A program made the translations under genes and the position numbers. Shown piece by piece: positions 48,675-55,803 of a stretch of DNA of 64,000 bases; position 1 is the first letter of the stretch, and each line of letters begins with the position of its first letter. The notes below the pieces were generated by a model, which was given only the letters and a program-made list of their open reading frames with translations, searched no databases and was not told the origin of the DNA. Origin of the DNA: CAZCQP01 sp964500895 (GTDB taxonomy: Bacteria; Bacillota; Clostridia; Lachnospirales; JAISER01); the NCBI GenBank assembly GCA_964500895.1, contig CAZCQP010000002.1, positions 1 through 64,000 of the forward strand. The letters run 5' to 3'.

Positions 48675-48756
48675 TATAAAAAAAACAAACAAAACAAAAA
48701 GCGACCTCAGCACAAAATGGCTTCAGTCGCTTGTGTTTTGTTTGTTGGTTGGGAGG
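48675..48756 (-). terminator. attenuator terminator before argG
   Basis: In the minus-strand transcript AAGCGAC (48726-48732 region) pairs with GTCGCTT (48698-48704). The stem can be extended by ACAAACAAAAC upstream against GTTTTGTTTGT downstream, followed by a run of T. It begins about ten bases after the leader-peptide stop codon and ends about 30 bases before argG. This is the layout of a transcription attenuator. Confidence 0.75.
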
Positions 48757-48765
48757 ATGTTCCGC

Positions 48766-48867
48766 TTACTCTCCTTCGCTAAACACACAAGAAACTAAAG
48801 CCTGCATACGGCGGCGCAGACCTAATACGTTTACTTGTGAAGTTACAGCAACATTAAGATTCAGCAT
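48766..48867 (-). CDS. arginine leader peptide of argGH, 33 residues
   Basis: A short gene with a perfect AAGGAG ribosome binding site (48875-48880) seven bases before ATG 48867. The peptide runs MLNLNVAVTSQVNVLGLRRR (first 20 residues) and ends MQALVSCVFSEGE. Three consecutive arginine codons (CGC CGC CGT, 48816-48808) sit just past the middle, and a terminator hairpin follows the stop codon. By analogy with trp, his and leu leaders, stalling at the Arg codons when charged tRNA-Arg is scarce would favour an alternative fold and read-through into argG. No T-box consensus (such as GGTGGNACCGCG) is present. I know of no named leader of this sequence. Gene reality is well supported; the mechanism is inference. 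Confidence 0.8.
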   Translation of the reverse strand: MLNLNVAVTSQVNVLGLRRRMQALVSCVFSEGE

Positions 48868-48919
48868 GTTCAAACTCCTTAAACAGCATTGCAATATAAA
48901 TGCATATACTTTGCTGTTT

Positions 48920-48948
48920 ACTATACTGTTGTTTTTTAAAAATGTCAA
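48920..48948 (-). promoter_or_regulatory. argGH promoter
   Basis: The minus strand shows TTGACA (48948-48943) and TATAGT (48925-48920) with a 17-base spacer, a near-consensus sigma-70 type promoter. It lies about 50 bases before the leader peptide start. An AT-rich stretch just downstream (GTATATGCATTTATATTGCAA) is only loosely reminiscent of an ArgR box. Confidence 0.85.
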
Positions 48949-48975
48949 TAGTTTTTTGCAATGCTCATGTTCGTT

Positions 48976-49190
48976 TCATAAACAAGCCAAAACATTTAGA
49001 AGTAACGAATCATCCAGAAGCGTAGCCAACACGTTACCATCTATTGCTATAATTTCGCCTAAATCGCCAGCATTTTCACGCATAATATCAGCCATTGCGG
49101 ACCCGTCGGCATCTCTGTTAACCATATTCAATATGCGGCTTAGCGTTGGTTTGGACGAAATGCTTTTTATGTGGTAATGTTTGCTGTAAA
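48976..49190 (-). pseudogene. ISAs1-type transposase fragment
   Basis: On the minus strand an open stretch translates as SKPTLSRILNMVNRDADGSA, then MADIMRENAGDLGEIIAIDG followed by NVLATLLDDSLLLNVLACL and a stop. The 'P(T/S)..T..R.L......' segment followed by 'AIDGK' is the N-terminal catalytic start of ISAs1 (H-repeat associated) transposases, where the Asp is the first catalytic residue. Nothing of the rest is present, so this is a scar. An overlapping plus-strand frame is not a gene. Confidence 0.5.
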
Positions 49191-49237
49191 AAGCTATCTT
49201 TTACTGCATCAATTTTCGTGCATCTTATCCCAATGAA

Positions 49238-49723
49238 TTATTTAACTAAAAATAGTTGGATGTATCTATCTTTTATATTTTGGGGATTGACCAAGACTTT
49301 AACAATAAAATTTTCAGGGTTAGCGCTAATATTGTAATAAAGCAATTTGCTTTCATCAATAAGTACATTGCCAATTTCATTTTCGTAACGTACTGTAACT
49401 GTAAATGGGTGTGACTTTTTTTTTGAGAATCCGCCATACCCTATATATGTTCCATGAAAAGATATATCGTTGTTGTATTTAACCCCTATAACCTGGGCCT
49501 CGTAACTAATTCCTTTTTTCTGCAATCGCATTTTACGCTTGGCCTTAAAATAAAAATAAAGATAGCAAAGAAAGAGCCTGGCCAGTGGTAATAATATTTC
49601 TGTTATCACCGCTTGTTTCATTAAAACAGTAACTACCACCCATAATAAGTCTATGAGCATCACAAGTGTAAGCACAGTAACAACAAAATAAAACCCTCTA
49701 TAACCGTATCTCAATTCTTTCAT
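49238..49723 (-). CDS. hypothetical membrane protein, DUF3592-like
   Basis: A 161-residue protein with two N-terminal transmembrane helices (GFYFVVTVLTLVMLIDLLWV, and AVITEILLPLARLFLCYLYF) followed by a basic patch KAKRKMRLQKKG and a soluble beta-rich domain. The latter (YEAQVIGVKYN, HPFTVTVRYENEIGN, VKVLVNPQNIKDRYIQL) has the layout of DUF3592-type proteins, where 'a.v......' strands end in a 'vlVnP.np....l' motif. GAAAGG before the ATG is a usable ribosome binding site. It stands alone between transposon scars. Role unknown. Confidence 0.65.
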   Translation of the reverse strand: MKELRYGYRGFYFVVTVLTLVMLIDLLWVVVTVLMKQAVITEILLPLARLFLCYLYFYFKAKRKMRLQKKGISYEAQVIGVKYNNDISFHGTYIGYGGFSKKKSHPFTVTVRYENEIGNVLIDESKLLYYNISANPENFIVKVLVNPQNIKDRYIQLFLVK

Positions 49724-49779
49724 ATCTTTGCCTTTCGGTTAGTTTGCAAAGTTAACATATTGCCCTAATATTACAATTT

Positions 49780-49947
49780 AGAACCTGTATTCAATAATGG
49801 GTTGCCCGCATTTGAAATGGCGATTTTTCGCCATTCGAGGCGCAGCGATGCAGGCATAATAAAACAAATTATGGCAAGCCGCTGCAACAAAGAAGGGCGG
49901 GATAATTGCTTTCAAAGGCAGATGACAGCTTATTGCATACAGGTTCT
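49780..49947. mobile_element. MITE-like element, copy B
   Basis: A 168-base non-coding segment bounded by perfect 11-base inverted repeats: AGAACCTGTAT at 49780-49790 and ATACAGGTTCT at 49937-49947. The left end (GAACCTGTATTCAATAA) matches the ends of copy A at 15230-15451. An inner hairpin GGCGATTTTTCGCC is present. It carries no gene. The rest of the 49724-50079 gap shows nothing else recognisable apart from a repeat fragment at its right edge. Confidence 0.55.
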
Positions 49948-50055
49948 TAGTATAGTACAACAAGCGGCCGCGTTCAAGCACCATTTTCATGGCTCCTACA
50001 GATTTAGCCAGAGTTTTACCTTATGGTCTGAATAGGACAAAATATCTTCAGTGTC

Positions 50056-50078
50056 GTCTCGAAAAAGTTTCCCAAGGT
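50056..50078. repeat. fragment of the dispersed hairpin element
   Basis: TCTCGAAAAAGTTTCCCAAG and the following GT are the reverse complement of part of the multi-hairpin gap at 39430-39453. The copy lies just past the DUF951 stop codon. Confidence 0.6.
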
Positions 50079-50079
50079 T

Positions 50080-50271
50080 TTACGTTTGCTCTTGTTTAAC
50101 CACCACTTTTTTGATGCCCTTTTCAAACTGGCTGCGGGGCAACATCACCATATGGCCGCAGGTTTGGCAGCGGATTTTAAAGTCCATGCCCATGCGCAAA
50201 ATTTCCCATATTTGCCCACCGCAAGGGTGGCTTTTTTTCATTTGAACCACGTCACCAATTGAAAATTCCAT
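50080..50271 (-). CDS. DUF951 family protein
   Basis: A 63-residue protein. GDVVQMKKSHPCGGQIWEIL followed by RMGMDFKIRCQTCGHMVMLP and RSQFEKGIKKVV is the full DUF951 pattern, with a lone Cys near residue 17 and a CxxC pair that could bind a metal. Members are about 60-70 residues and occur widely in Firmicutes next to mechanosensitive channel genes, as here, where the mscS gene ends four bases upstream. Function is unknown. Confidence 0.9.
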   Translation of the reverse strand: MEFSIGDVVQMKKSHPCGGQIWEILRMGMDFKIRCQTCGHMVMLPRSQFEKGIKKVVVKQEQT

Positions 50272-50275
50272 GTTA

Positions 50276-51097
50276 TCACATCCTAAGTTTCGTTTCGTCT
50301 ATGGTGTAGGGCAGGGGCGGGCAGGGCGGGTCGATGCCTTCCTTTTCAAACCGAACTTTAATAAGCCTGCGCAACGCCCGCTCCACACTCCAGTTTTTCC
50401 CCACCTGGCAATCTGCGTTAATGCGAATGGTCAGCGCCCAGTGGTCCATAGAAGAAACCCCTAAAACGGTGGGGGTTGTTAAAAGGCCGTCTGCTTTGGC
50501 GTTGGCCATTTCATCTTCCAAAATAGCCAGTACTTTTTCCAAGGGGGCTTGATAGGGCACTTTCACTTCCACCACCGCCCGGTTGTAGGCCTTGCTCATG
50601 TTGGTCACCAGCCGGATGGTGCTGTTGGGGAAAATATGTACGTCCCCTTCAAAGCTGCGAATGATGGTGGTGCGCAGGCCAATGGATTCTACTGCGCCGG
50701 ATTTACCATTAATTTCAACCATGTCCCCCACCTGAAACTGGTTTTCAAACAAAATGTACATGCCGGTGATAAAGTCTTCAATGATGCCTTTCGCGCCAAA
50801 GCCCAAAGCGATAGAACCCACCCCAGCCACAGCAAGAATAGATTCCATAGAGGCCCCGAATACCGCCAGTAACTGCACAGCCATAAAGAAGTAAACCCCA
50901 TATTTCACCACACTTACCAGCACGGTAGACAAAGTGTCGTAATTGTTTTGAGGGAACTTCTTCTTTGAAGCGGCAAAAAAAGAGCGGATAATCTTTTTGC
51001 AAACCACCGTAACCAGTAGGCCTCCAAAAACGATGGCCAAAACACTGGATAATTTAAAAAATATTTCTGATAAAACAGGTAAAAGATTGTCAGGCAT
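50276..51097 (-). CDS. mscS: small-conductance mechanosensitive channel (MscS family)
   Basis: A 273-residue membrane protein that opens under membrane tension to release solutes after osmotic downshock. Three N-terminal transmembrane helices are present. The third, pore-lining one has the Gly/Ala-rich pattern GVGSIALGFGAKGIIEDFIT, directly followed by GMYILFENQFQVGDMVEING, which opens the beta domain. The soluble C-terminal domain (VESIGLRTTIIRSFEGDVHI, FPNS) is complete. Length equals the classic MscS. It is co-oriented with DUF951 and separated from it by four bases. Confidence 0.93.
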   Translation of the reverse strand: MPDNLLPVLSEIFFKLSSVLAIVFGGLLVTVVCKKIIRSFFAASKKKFPQNNYDTLSTVLVSVVKYGVYFFMAVQLLAVFGASMESILAVAGVGSIALGFGAKGIIEDFITGMYILFENQFQVGDMVEINGKSGAVESIGLRTTIIRSFEGDVHIFPNSTIRLVTNMSKAYNRAVVEVKVPYQAPLEKVLAILEDEMANAKADGLLTTPTVLGVSSMDHWALTIRINADCQVGKNWSVERALRRLIKVRFEKEGIDPPCPPLPYTIDETKLRM

Positions 51098-51123
51098 ATA
51101 AGGAACGCCCCTTTAAAAATGAA

Positions 51124-52044
51124 TTAAGATGTTATCAACCGCTGGGCCAGATACACAGCCCCCATTTCTGCTTTTTCCCGGGCCAGTACCACGTGAGCCT
51201 GGGGAAATTCTTTTTTTATCTGGGCTGTAAAACCCTCACGAATGTTGTTGTTCAGCAAGAAAACAGAACCCGCTAAAACCAGTGGGCCTTGGGTCATTTT
51301 GCAGCGCAAAATAAGCGCTCTGGCCATTTCATATAAGTCGTTGACAGCATCCTGCTCAATTTGCTTGGCGTGAGGGTCCCCACCTTCTGCTGCGTACTTG
51401 ATGATGGGTGCCAGTTCTGATATTTTATTTTTGCTGAAATGTTCGCTGTACATGTAACCGGTAAGCTGGCGCAGGTCTGTCATAGAAAAATGGGTGCACA
51501 CCTTTTCCAGAAGCCCGCTGCTGGGCAAACGATCGTCATAAGCTTTCAGGGCGTACTGTATAGCGGCAATGCCCATGCCGTAACCAGAGCCAACCCCGTC
51601 TAACAAGTGGCCCCATCCGCCACAATGGTGGGTGCGCTGGTGGGCGTCTAAAGCATAGGCACGGGCATCGGTGGCGGCCACCACTAAAATGCCCGGTTCC
51701 CCTTTGGTTTCCGTGGCCAGCATGATATTCAAGTCTGTGGTAACCAAAAGGGGGCAGTCGAAGCCCAAATGTTTAAATATGTTGCTGTACGTTTCCTCTG
51801 TTTCGGGGGTTACGTCACCGGCAATACCCAGGCAAATGCTTTTCACATGGGCAGGGGTTGTGTTTGTAAACCTGCCAAATTCCTGGATGAGCCTGGTGAG
51901 GTGGTCTTGCACTTGTTCCCAAGGCCACTTGTGCAAATCAATGGAATTGCCCATGTGGCGGCCCACCACCTTTTGGGTCTCGGTGTTGTCCATACCCACC
52001 AGCCTGCTGTAAGCGCTGCTGCCGTCTATGCCTAATGCAATCAT
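51124..52044 (-). CDS. BadF/BadG-type ATPase, N-acetylglucosamine kinase-like
   Basis: A 306-residue member of the ASKHA kinase fold. The N-terminal phosphate-1 loop reads LGIDGSSAYSRLVGMD, somewhat unlike the usual 'DGGgtkT'. SICLGIAGDV and LVTTDLNIMLA are the connect and phosphate-2 segments, and GILVVAATDARAYALD corresponds to 'gi.visGTGS.a'. The Gly-rich GGWGHLLDGVGSGYGMGIAA is diagnostic of the N-acetylglucosamine/glucosamine kinase branch. VLAGSVFLLNN is the adenosine motif. It probably phosphorylates an amino sugar recovered from cell-wall turnover, but the altered first loop leaves this open. AAGGGG precedes the ATG. Monocistronic. Confidence 0.8.
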   Translation of the reverse strand: MIALGIDGSSAYSRLVGMDNTETQKVVGRHMGNSIDLHKWPWEQVQDHLTRLIQEFGRFTNTTPAHVKSICLGIAGDVTPETEETYSNIFKHLGFDCPLLVTTDLNIMLATETKGEPGILVVAATDARAYALDAHQRTHHCGGWGHLLDGVGSGYGMGIAAIQYALKAYDDRLPSSGLLEKVCTHFSMTDLRQLTGYMYSEHFSKNKISELAPIIKYAAEGGDPHAKQIEQDAVNDLYEMARALILRCKMTQGPLVLAGSVFLLNNNIREGFTAQIKKEFPQAHVVLAREKAEMGAVYLAQRLITS

Positions 52045-52206
52045 GCCATAACCCCTTTCGTCTGTATATGCAGGATTATATCCAATTTTTACTTATGCTA
52101 TTATGATAGCACATGTTGGCAGGCGAATCAATTTTTAAATTGTGTTGTTACATGTGGTTGTTTTGATGCATAATACTACGATAGCAACAAACAGGAGGTG
52201 AAGCGT

Positions 52207-52755
52207 GTGTTTGGCAGACACAAAAAATGGGAGAAGATGTTTGACGGGTTGTGTCAGGCGTATTATGAAAAAATATTGGGTTATTGTTATGCGGTGTTGG
52301 GGGATGAAACAGCGGCCCGGGATTGTACCCAGGAGGTGTTTCTGGTGGCGTGCCAAAAAAGTGAACAGCTGGCGGCACATCCTAACCCTGGCGGTTTCCT
52401 CTTTCAAACTGCTAAAACATTGGTGAAGAAAACACGCAGAGAAAGTTTCATGCGTTTAATGCGTGAACAAGAAGTGGATGAACAAATAGTGGGCTTGGTA
52501 GATGCCCATGCAGACATTGCAAACCAGCTGGATAAGCAGATTATTGCAGAGGATTATGTAGAGGCGGTGCTGGAACAGTTGCCGGAGGACAAGCTAAAGC
52601 TCTACACCTTATATTACATGGGCAAGCAAACCATGGCGGAAATTGCACAGCAGCTGGGCATGGAAGAAGCGGCGTTAAGGATGCGTTATGTGCGTTTGCG
52701 GCGTGAGATGAAAGCCATCGTGGCAAAGGTGTGTGAAAATAATTTTGACTACTAA
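52207..52755 (+). CDS. ECF-type RNA polymerase sigma factor
   Basis: A 182-residue sigma factor. GTG 52207 is preferred because AGGAGG (52193-52198) is eight bases upstream. Region 2 is seen in YYEKILGYCYAVLGDETAAR followed by DCTQEVFLVAC (core polymerase contact and -10 recognition). Region 4 is LPEDKLKLYTLYYMGKQTMA with EIAQQLGMEEAALRMRYVRL (helix-turn-helix). No region 1 or 3, as expected for extracytoplasmic-function sigmas. The gene downstream encodes a membrane protein of the DUF4367 type, likely its anti-sigma or output partner, about 80 bases away. The inducing signal is unknown. Confidence 0.92.
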   Translation: MFGRHKKWEKMFDGLCQAYYEKILGYCYAVLGDETAARDCTQEVFLVACQKSEQLAAHPNPGGFLFQTAKTLVKKTRRESFMRLMREQEVDEQIVGLVDAHADIANQLDKQIIAEDYVEAVLEQLPEDKLKLYTLYYMGKQTMAEIAQQLGMEEAALRMRYVRLRREMKAIVAKVCENNFDY

Positions 52756-52833
52756 AAGCTCCGTTACAAATGATGATAAGCTACATATTAAAGTGAACAC
52801 ATTGGCCAATGTTGTGAAAGGAGGGGTTCTTCC

Positions 52834-53703
52834 ATGCAAGAAAAGCAACGGGTGTTAAAAGAACTGGACACAGCCATTGATGCCATGGATATGGCAAGCA
52901 TTGAACGTGGCCTCAATACTTTGCAAGAACTGGAACACCAGCCCGTCAAGGCGGAAAATGTACAGGACTTTGCCGCCCGCATCAAAAACTTAAACAGAGA
53001 GGATAAGATGAAAATGAAACCATCTAAAACCATGAAAGTCGCTTTGGTTGCTGCTATCGTCAGCGCTATGGGCATTACGGCTTATGCAGCCAATGAATTA
53101 AAGGTATTTTCCTTTGCCAAAGGAGACAAATATGTTACGGTGACCACCACGGAGGATATGACCCAGGAAGAAGCAGAAGCCATGGTGAAAATGAGCGAAG
53201 GAGGCGTTCAGCCGGCGGACGCAGATGTTAAAATGATGGTGGAGCCGGACAGTCTGATGTTTGAATCGGTGGAGCAGGCGGAAAAGGATATGGACATGAA
53301 CGTGATTTTGCCTGAAACCATGCCGGAACTGCCTGTGTCTGAAATAATGGGGCAAAAGTTGGATTTTGGGCATGTAGAAAACCGTATGCTTTGGATCACT
53401 TATGGAGACCCGGAGGAAAGAGCGTTTGGATTGACCGTTGGGAGAGAGGTTGTTAAGTCGACAGAGCCGGTTATTGGCTATTCCGCCAGTGACATGGATG
53501 AGGGCAGCTTAGGCTCCTACACCAGCAAAAATGGCACGGTGTTCACCACGCTAACCGAAAGCGATGACGCCAGTGAAAGAACAGCCCATATTGCAACGGT
53601 TCAAGTAGGAGAATACGAATATACGCTGGTATTCTTTGGGTTTGATGATGCGGAACGCCTAGCCATTATTGATAGCGTGGATTTGTCTGCCTATGCCCAA
53701 TAA
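52834..53703 (+). CDS. membrane-anchored DUF4367 protein, probable anti-sigma factor
   Basis: A 289-residue protein. The cytoplasmic part (about 66 residues, helical, MQEKQRVLKELDTAIDAMDM onward) is followed by a transmembrane helix at about residues 67-86 (MKVALVAAIVSAMGITAYAA), and the rest is extracellular. The C-terminal 110 residues (QKLDFGHVENRMLWITYGDP, VGEYEYTLVFFGFDDAER) match the DUF4367 layout common in proteins paired with ECF sigma factors. No zinc-binding HxxxCxxC anti-sigma motif is seen, so sigma sequestration would rely on the helical N-terminus. AAAGGAGGGG precedes the ATG. It follows the sigma gene in the same direction. Confidence 0.75.
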   Translation: MQEKQRVLKELDTAIDAMDMASIERGLNTLQELEHQPVKAENVQDFAARIKNLNREDKMKMKPSKTMKVALVAAIVSAMGITAYAANELKVFSFAKGDKYVTVTTTEDMTQEEAEAMVKMSEGGVQPADADVKMMVEPDSLMFESVEQAEKDMDMNVILPETMPELPVSEIMGQKLDFGHVENRMLWITYGDPEERAFGLTVGREVVKSTEPVIGYSASDMDEGSLGSYTSKNGTVFTTLTESDDASERTAHIATVQVGEYEYTLVFFGFDDAERLAIIDSVDLSAYAQ

Positions 53704-53769
53704 CATGAAGCAATAGACAACCTGTGCTCCGGCTGGTATAATGGGCAAAAAACTCGGAGGACACAAGCG

Positions 53770-54264
53770 ATGTCTGTGGAACGTGTGAAAGCTTATTTAT
53801 CCCGGTGGCAGTTGGACACTGCTGTATTGGAAATGCCCGACTCCACCGCCACTGTTCAGGAAGCGGCGAAAGCCTTGGGCACAGAACCGGCCCGTATTGC
53901 CAAAACATTATCTTTTCAAGATGCAGGCAATGGGCTGGGCGCCATTATTCTGGTGGCTGCGGGTGATGCTAAAATCGATAACCCTAAATTCAAGGTGGCT
54001 TTTGGGCAAAAACCTAAAATGTTGTCCTTTGAAGAAGTGACGGAAAAGACCGGCTTTCAAGTGGGCGGTGTGTGCCCCTTTGCGCTGCCGGAAGGGGTTA
54101 GGGTTTATCTGGATGTTTCCTTAAAACGTTTTGAGTCCGTTTATCCTGCCTGTGGCAGCTTAAATTCTGCCATTCAACTGGCGTTGGAACAGCTGGAAAT
54201 GTGTACACCCTGCATGGGTTGGGTGGATGTATGCAAGGGATGGCAGCCGGAAGATGAAGCGTAG
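53770..54264 (+). CDS. YbaK/EbsC-family aminoacyl-tRNA deacylase
   Basis: A 164-residue protein of the trans-editing fold that hydrolyses mischarged tRNAs such as Ala- or Cys-tRNA-Pro. ATVQEAAKALGTEPARIAKT is the N-terminal motif with the catalytic Lys, ILVAAGDAKIDNPKFKVAFG is the central strand, and FQVGGVCPFALPEGVRVYLD has the 'GGvsP.g' loop. VYPACGSLNSAIQLALEQLE completes the fold. GGAGGA lies eight bases before the ATG. Tail CTPCMGWVDVCKG has extra cysteines. Monocistronic. The exact tRNA specificity cannot be inferred. Confidence 0.92.
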   Translation: MSVERVKAYLSRWQLDTAVLEMPDSTATVQEAAKALGTEPARIAKTLSFQDAGNGLGAIILVAAGDAKIDNPKFKVAFGQKPKMLSFEEVTEKTGFQVGGVCPFALPEGVRVYLDVSLKRFESVYPACGSLNSAIQLALEQLEMCTPCMGWVDVCKGWQPEDEA

Positions 54265-54279
54265 TTGGCGCACTGCAAA

Positions 54280-54545
54280 GCAGTGCGTAGGGTGGGGCGG
54301 CCAGCCATTGAACCGCCGCTGGTGCAAATGAGCCGCCCCAGCCAAGAACAAGGCCGCCAGGCGGCCAGATGTCTAACTGCCGATGATGTAACTGAGCCGC
54401 CAATGTTTAGGTAACAATGGCCGCCTAGCCGCCGAATACTTCGGTTGCCAGGCGGTCATATGCCATGGTTTGGGCGGCGCAATTAAAAAAAGCGGCCGAA
54501 ATATACTGGCCGCCCATTCCCGGCTGTGCTTGCACAGCCGGAAAC
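54280..54545. repeat. GC-rich hairpin cluster, copy 1
   Basis: The gap between the YbaK and DUF1015 genes is packed with GGCGGC/GCCGCC palindromes, such as GGGGCGGCC...GCCGCCCC, TGGCCGCC/GGCGGCCA and CCGGCTGTGC/GCACAGCCGG. A 43-base part (AGGCGGCCAGATGTCTAACT and on through GCCGATG) recurs with changes at 63815-63845. No reading frame is supported. The last hairpin (54524-54545) may act as terminator for neighbouring genes. Confidence 0.65.
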
Positions 54546-54552
54546 TTTTCTT

Positions 54553-55791
54553 TTATGACAAAGTATGTATCAATAACCCGCTTCTAAGCTTAGGTTCAAA
54601 CCAAGTAGATTTAGGGGGCATGAGCCGGTCTTCATCCGCCACGGCCATCAGCTCTGCCATAGACGTGGGATAAAGTGCAAAGGCCACTGCCATTTCACCG
54701 CTGTCCACACGGTCTTTTAAGGCACCCAGGCCACGAATGCCACCCACGAAGTCAATACGCTTGTCGGTACGGGGGTCACCAATGCCCAGCACGGGGGCCA
54801 GCAAATGGTTTTGCAGCAAGGAAACATCCAGCCCTTCCACACTATCGGCAGATATAATGTGGCTTTTGGCTGCAAGGGTGTACCACTGGCCTTGCAAGTA
54901 CATGGAAAAGGTGTGGAGCGCTTTTGGAGTGGCCATCTCTGCCGGGGATACTTCAAAGTTTGCGCTGATGGTTTCTAAAAAGCTTTCCGGTGTAAGGCCG
55001 TTTAAGTCCTTCACCAGCCTATTATAGTCCATGATGTACAGTTCTTCATCTGGGAACGCCACAGCCAGGTAAAAGTTAAATTCAGCGTCTGGAGCAAAGC
55101 TTGGGTTTTCTTCCCGGCGTTTAAGCCCCACCTTCACCGCAGATGCATTACGATGGTGGCCGTCTGCAATATACATACAGGGAACCTGTTCAAAGCCTTG
55201 GGCCAAAGCGGCCAAGGCTTTTGCATCGTCCATCACCCACACTTTGTGGGCAATGCCGTCTTCTGCCACAAAGTCATACACCGGGGCATGTGTTCCTTTC
55301 CATTGGGTCATAATGCTTTGAATATCCGCCTGGTTTCTGTAGGCCAGAAAAATAGGGCCTGTATTGGCATTTAAGGTTTCCACATGGCGAATGCGGTCTT
55401 GTTCTTTATCTACCCGGGTCAGTTCGTGTTTTTTAATGGTACCGTTCAGGTATTCGTCAATGGCGGCACAGCCCACCAAACCGGTTTGGCTGCGGCCGTT
55501 CATGGTCAGCTCATAAATGTAGTACAGCGGTTTATCGTCTGAAATTAAAACCCCGTCTGCCTGCATTTTTTCAAAATTTTCTTTGGCTTTGGCATAAACC
55601 CTATCATCATATAAGTCAATGGCTGGGTCCAAGTCGATTTCAGCCTTGTCTACGTGCAAAAAAGAATGGGGGTTGCCTTTCACCATTTCCCGGGCCTCGT
55701 CACTGCTCATTACGTCATAAGGCAGAGCAGCCACAGCCTTGGCGTATTCCGGGGCAGGGCGAATGCCTTTAAATGCTTTAAATGTCGCCAC
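54553..55791 (-). CDS. DUF1015 family protein
   Basis: A 412-residue soluble protein starting at GTG 55791 with AAGGAGAG upstream. FKGIRPAPEYAKAVAALPYD and VMSSDEAREMVKGNPHSFLH are the diagnostic N-terminal DUF1015 segments. YELTMNGRSQTGLVGCAAID, RVDKEQDRIRHVETL and ADGHHRNASA are further conserved blocks. The HH pair could bind metal. The family is uncharacterised but is regularly encoded with serA and serC in Clostridia, as here (12 bases after serA), so a role tied to serine or phosphoserine metabolism is plausible. Confidence 0.92.
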   Translation of the reverse strand: MATFKAFKGIRPAPEYAKAVAALPYDVMSSDEAREMVKGNPHSFLHVDKAEIDLDPAIDLYDDRVYAKAKENFEKMQADGVLISDDKPLYYIYELTMNGRSQTGLVGCAAIDEYLNGTIKKHELTRVDKEQDRIRHVETLNANTGPIFLAYRNQADIQSIMTQWKGTHAPVYDFVAEDGIAHKVWVMDDAKALAALAQGFEQVPCMYIADGHHRNASAVKVGLKRREENPSFAPDAEFNFYLAVAFPDEELYIMDYNRLVKDLNGLTPESFLETISANFEVSPAEMATPKALHTFSMYLQGQWYTLAAKSHIISADSVEGLDVSLLQNHLLAPVLGIGDPRTDKRIDFVGGIRGLGALKDRVDSGEMAVAFALYPTSMAELMAVADEDRLMPPKSTWFEPKLRSGLLIHTLS

Positions 55792-55803
55792 GTTGTTCTC
55801 TCC

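Noticed and set aside
48661..48960. T-box riboswitch upstream of argG
   Set aside because: No T-box sequence or specifier loop was found; a leader peptide with Arg codons explains the region better.
48731..49177. A 148-codon plus-strand frame
   Set aside because: It runs antisense through the arg attenuator and a transposase scar and has no ribosome binding site.
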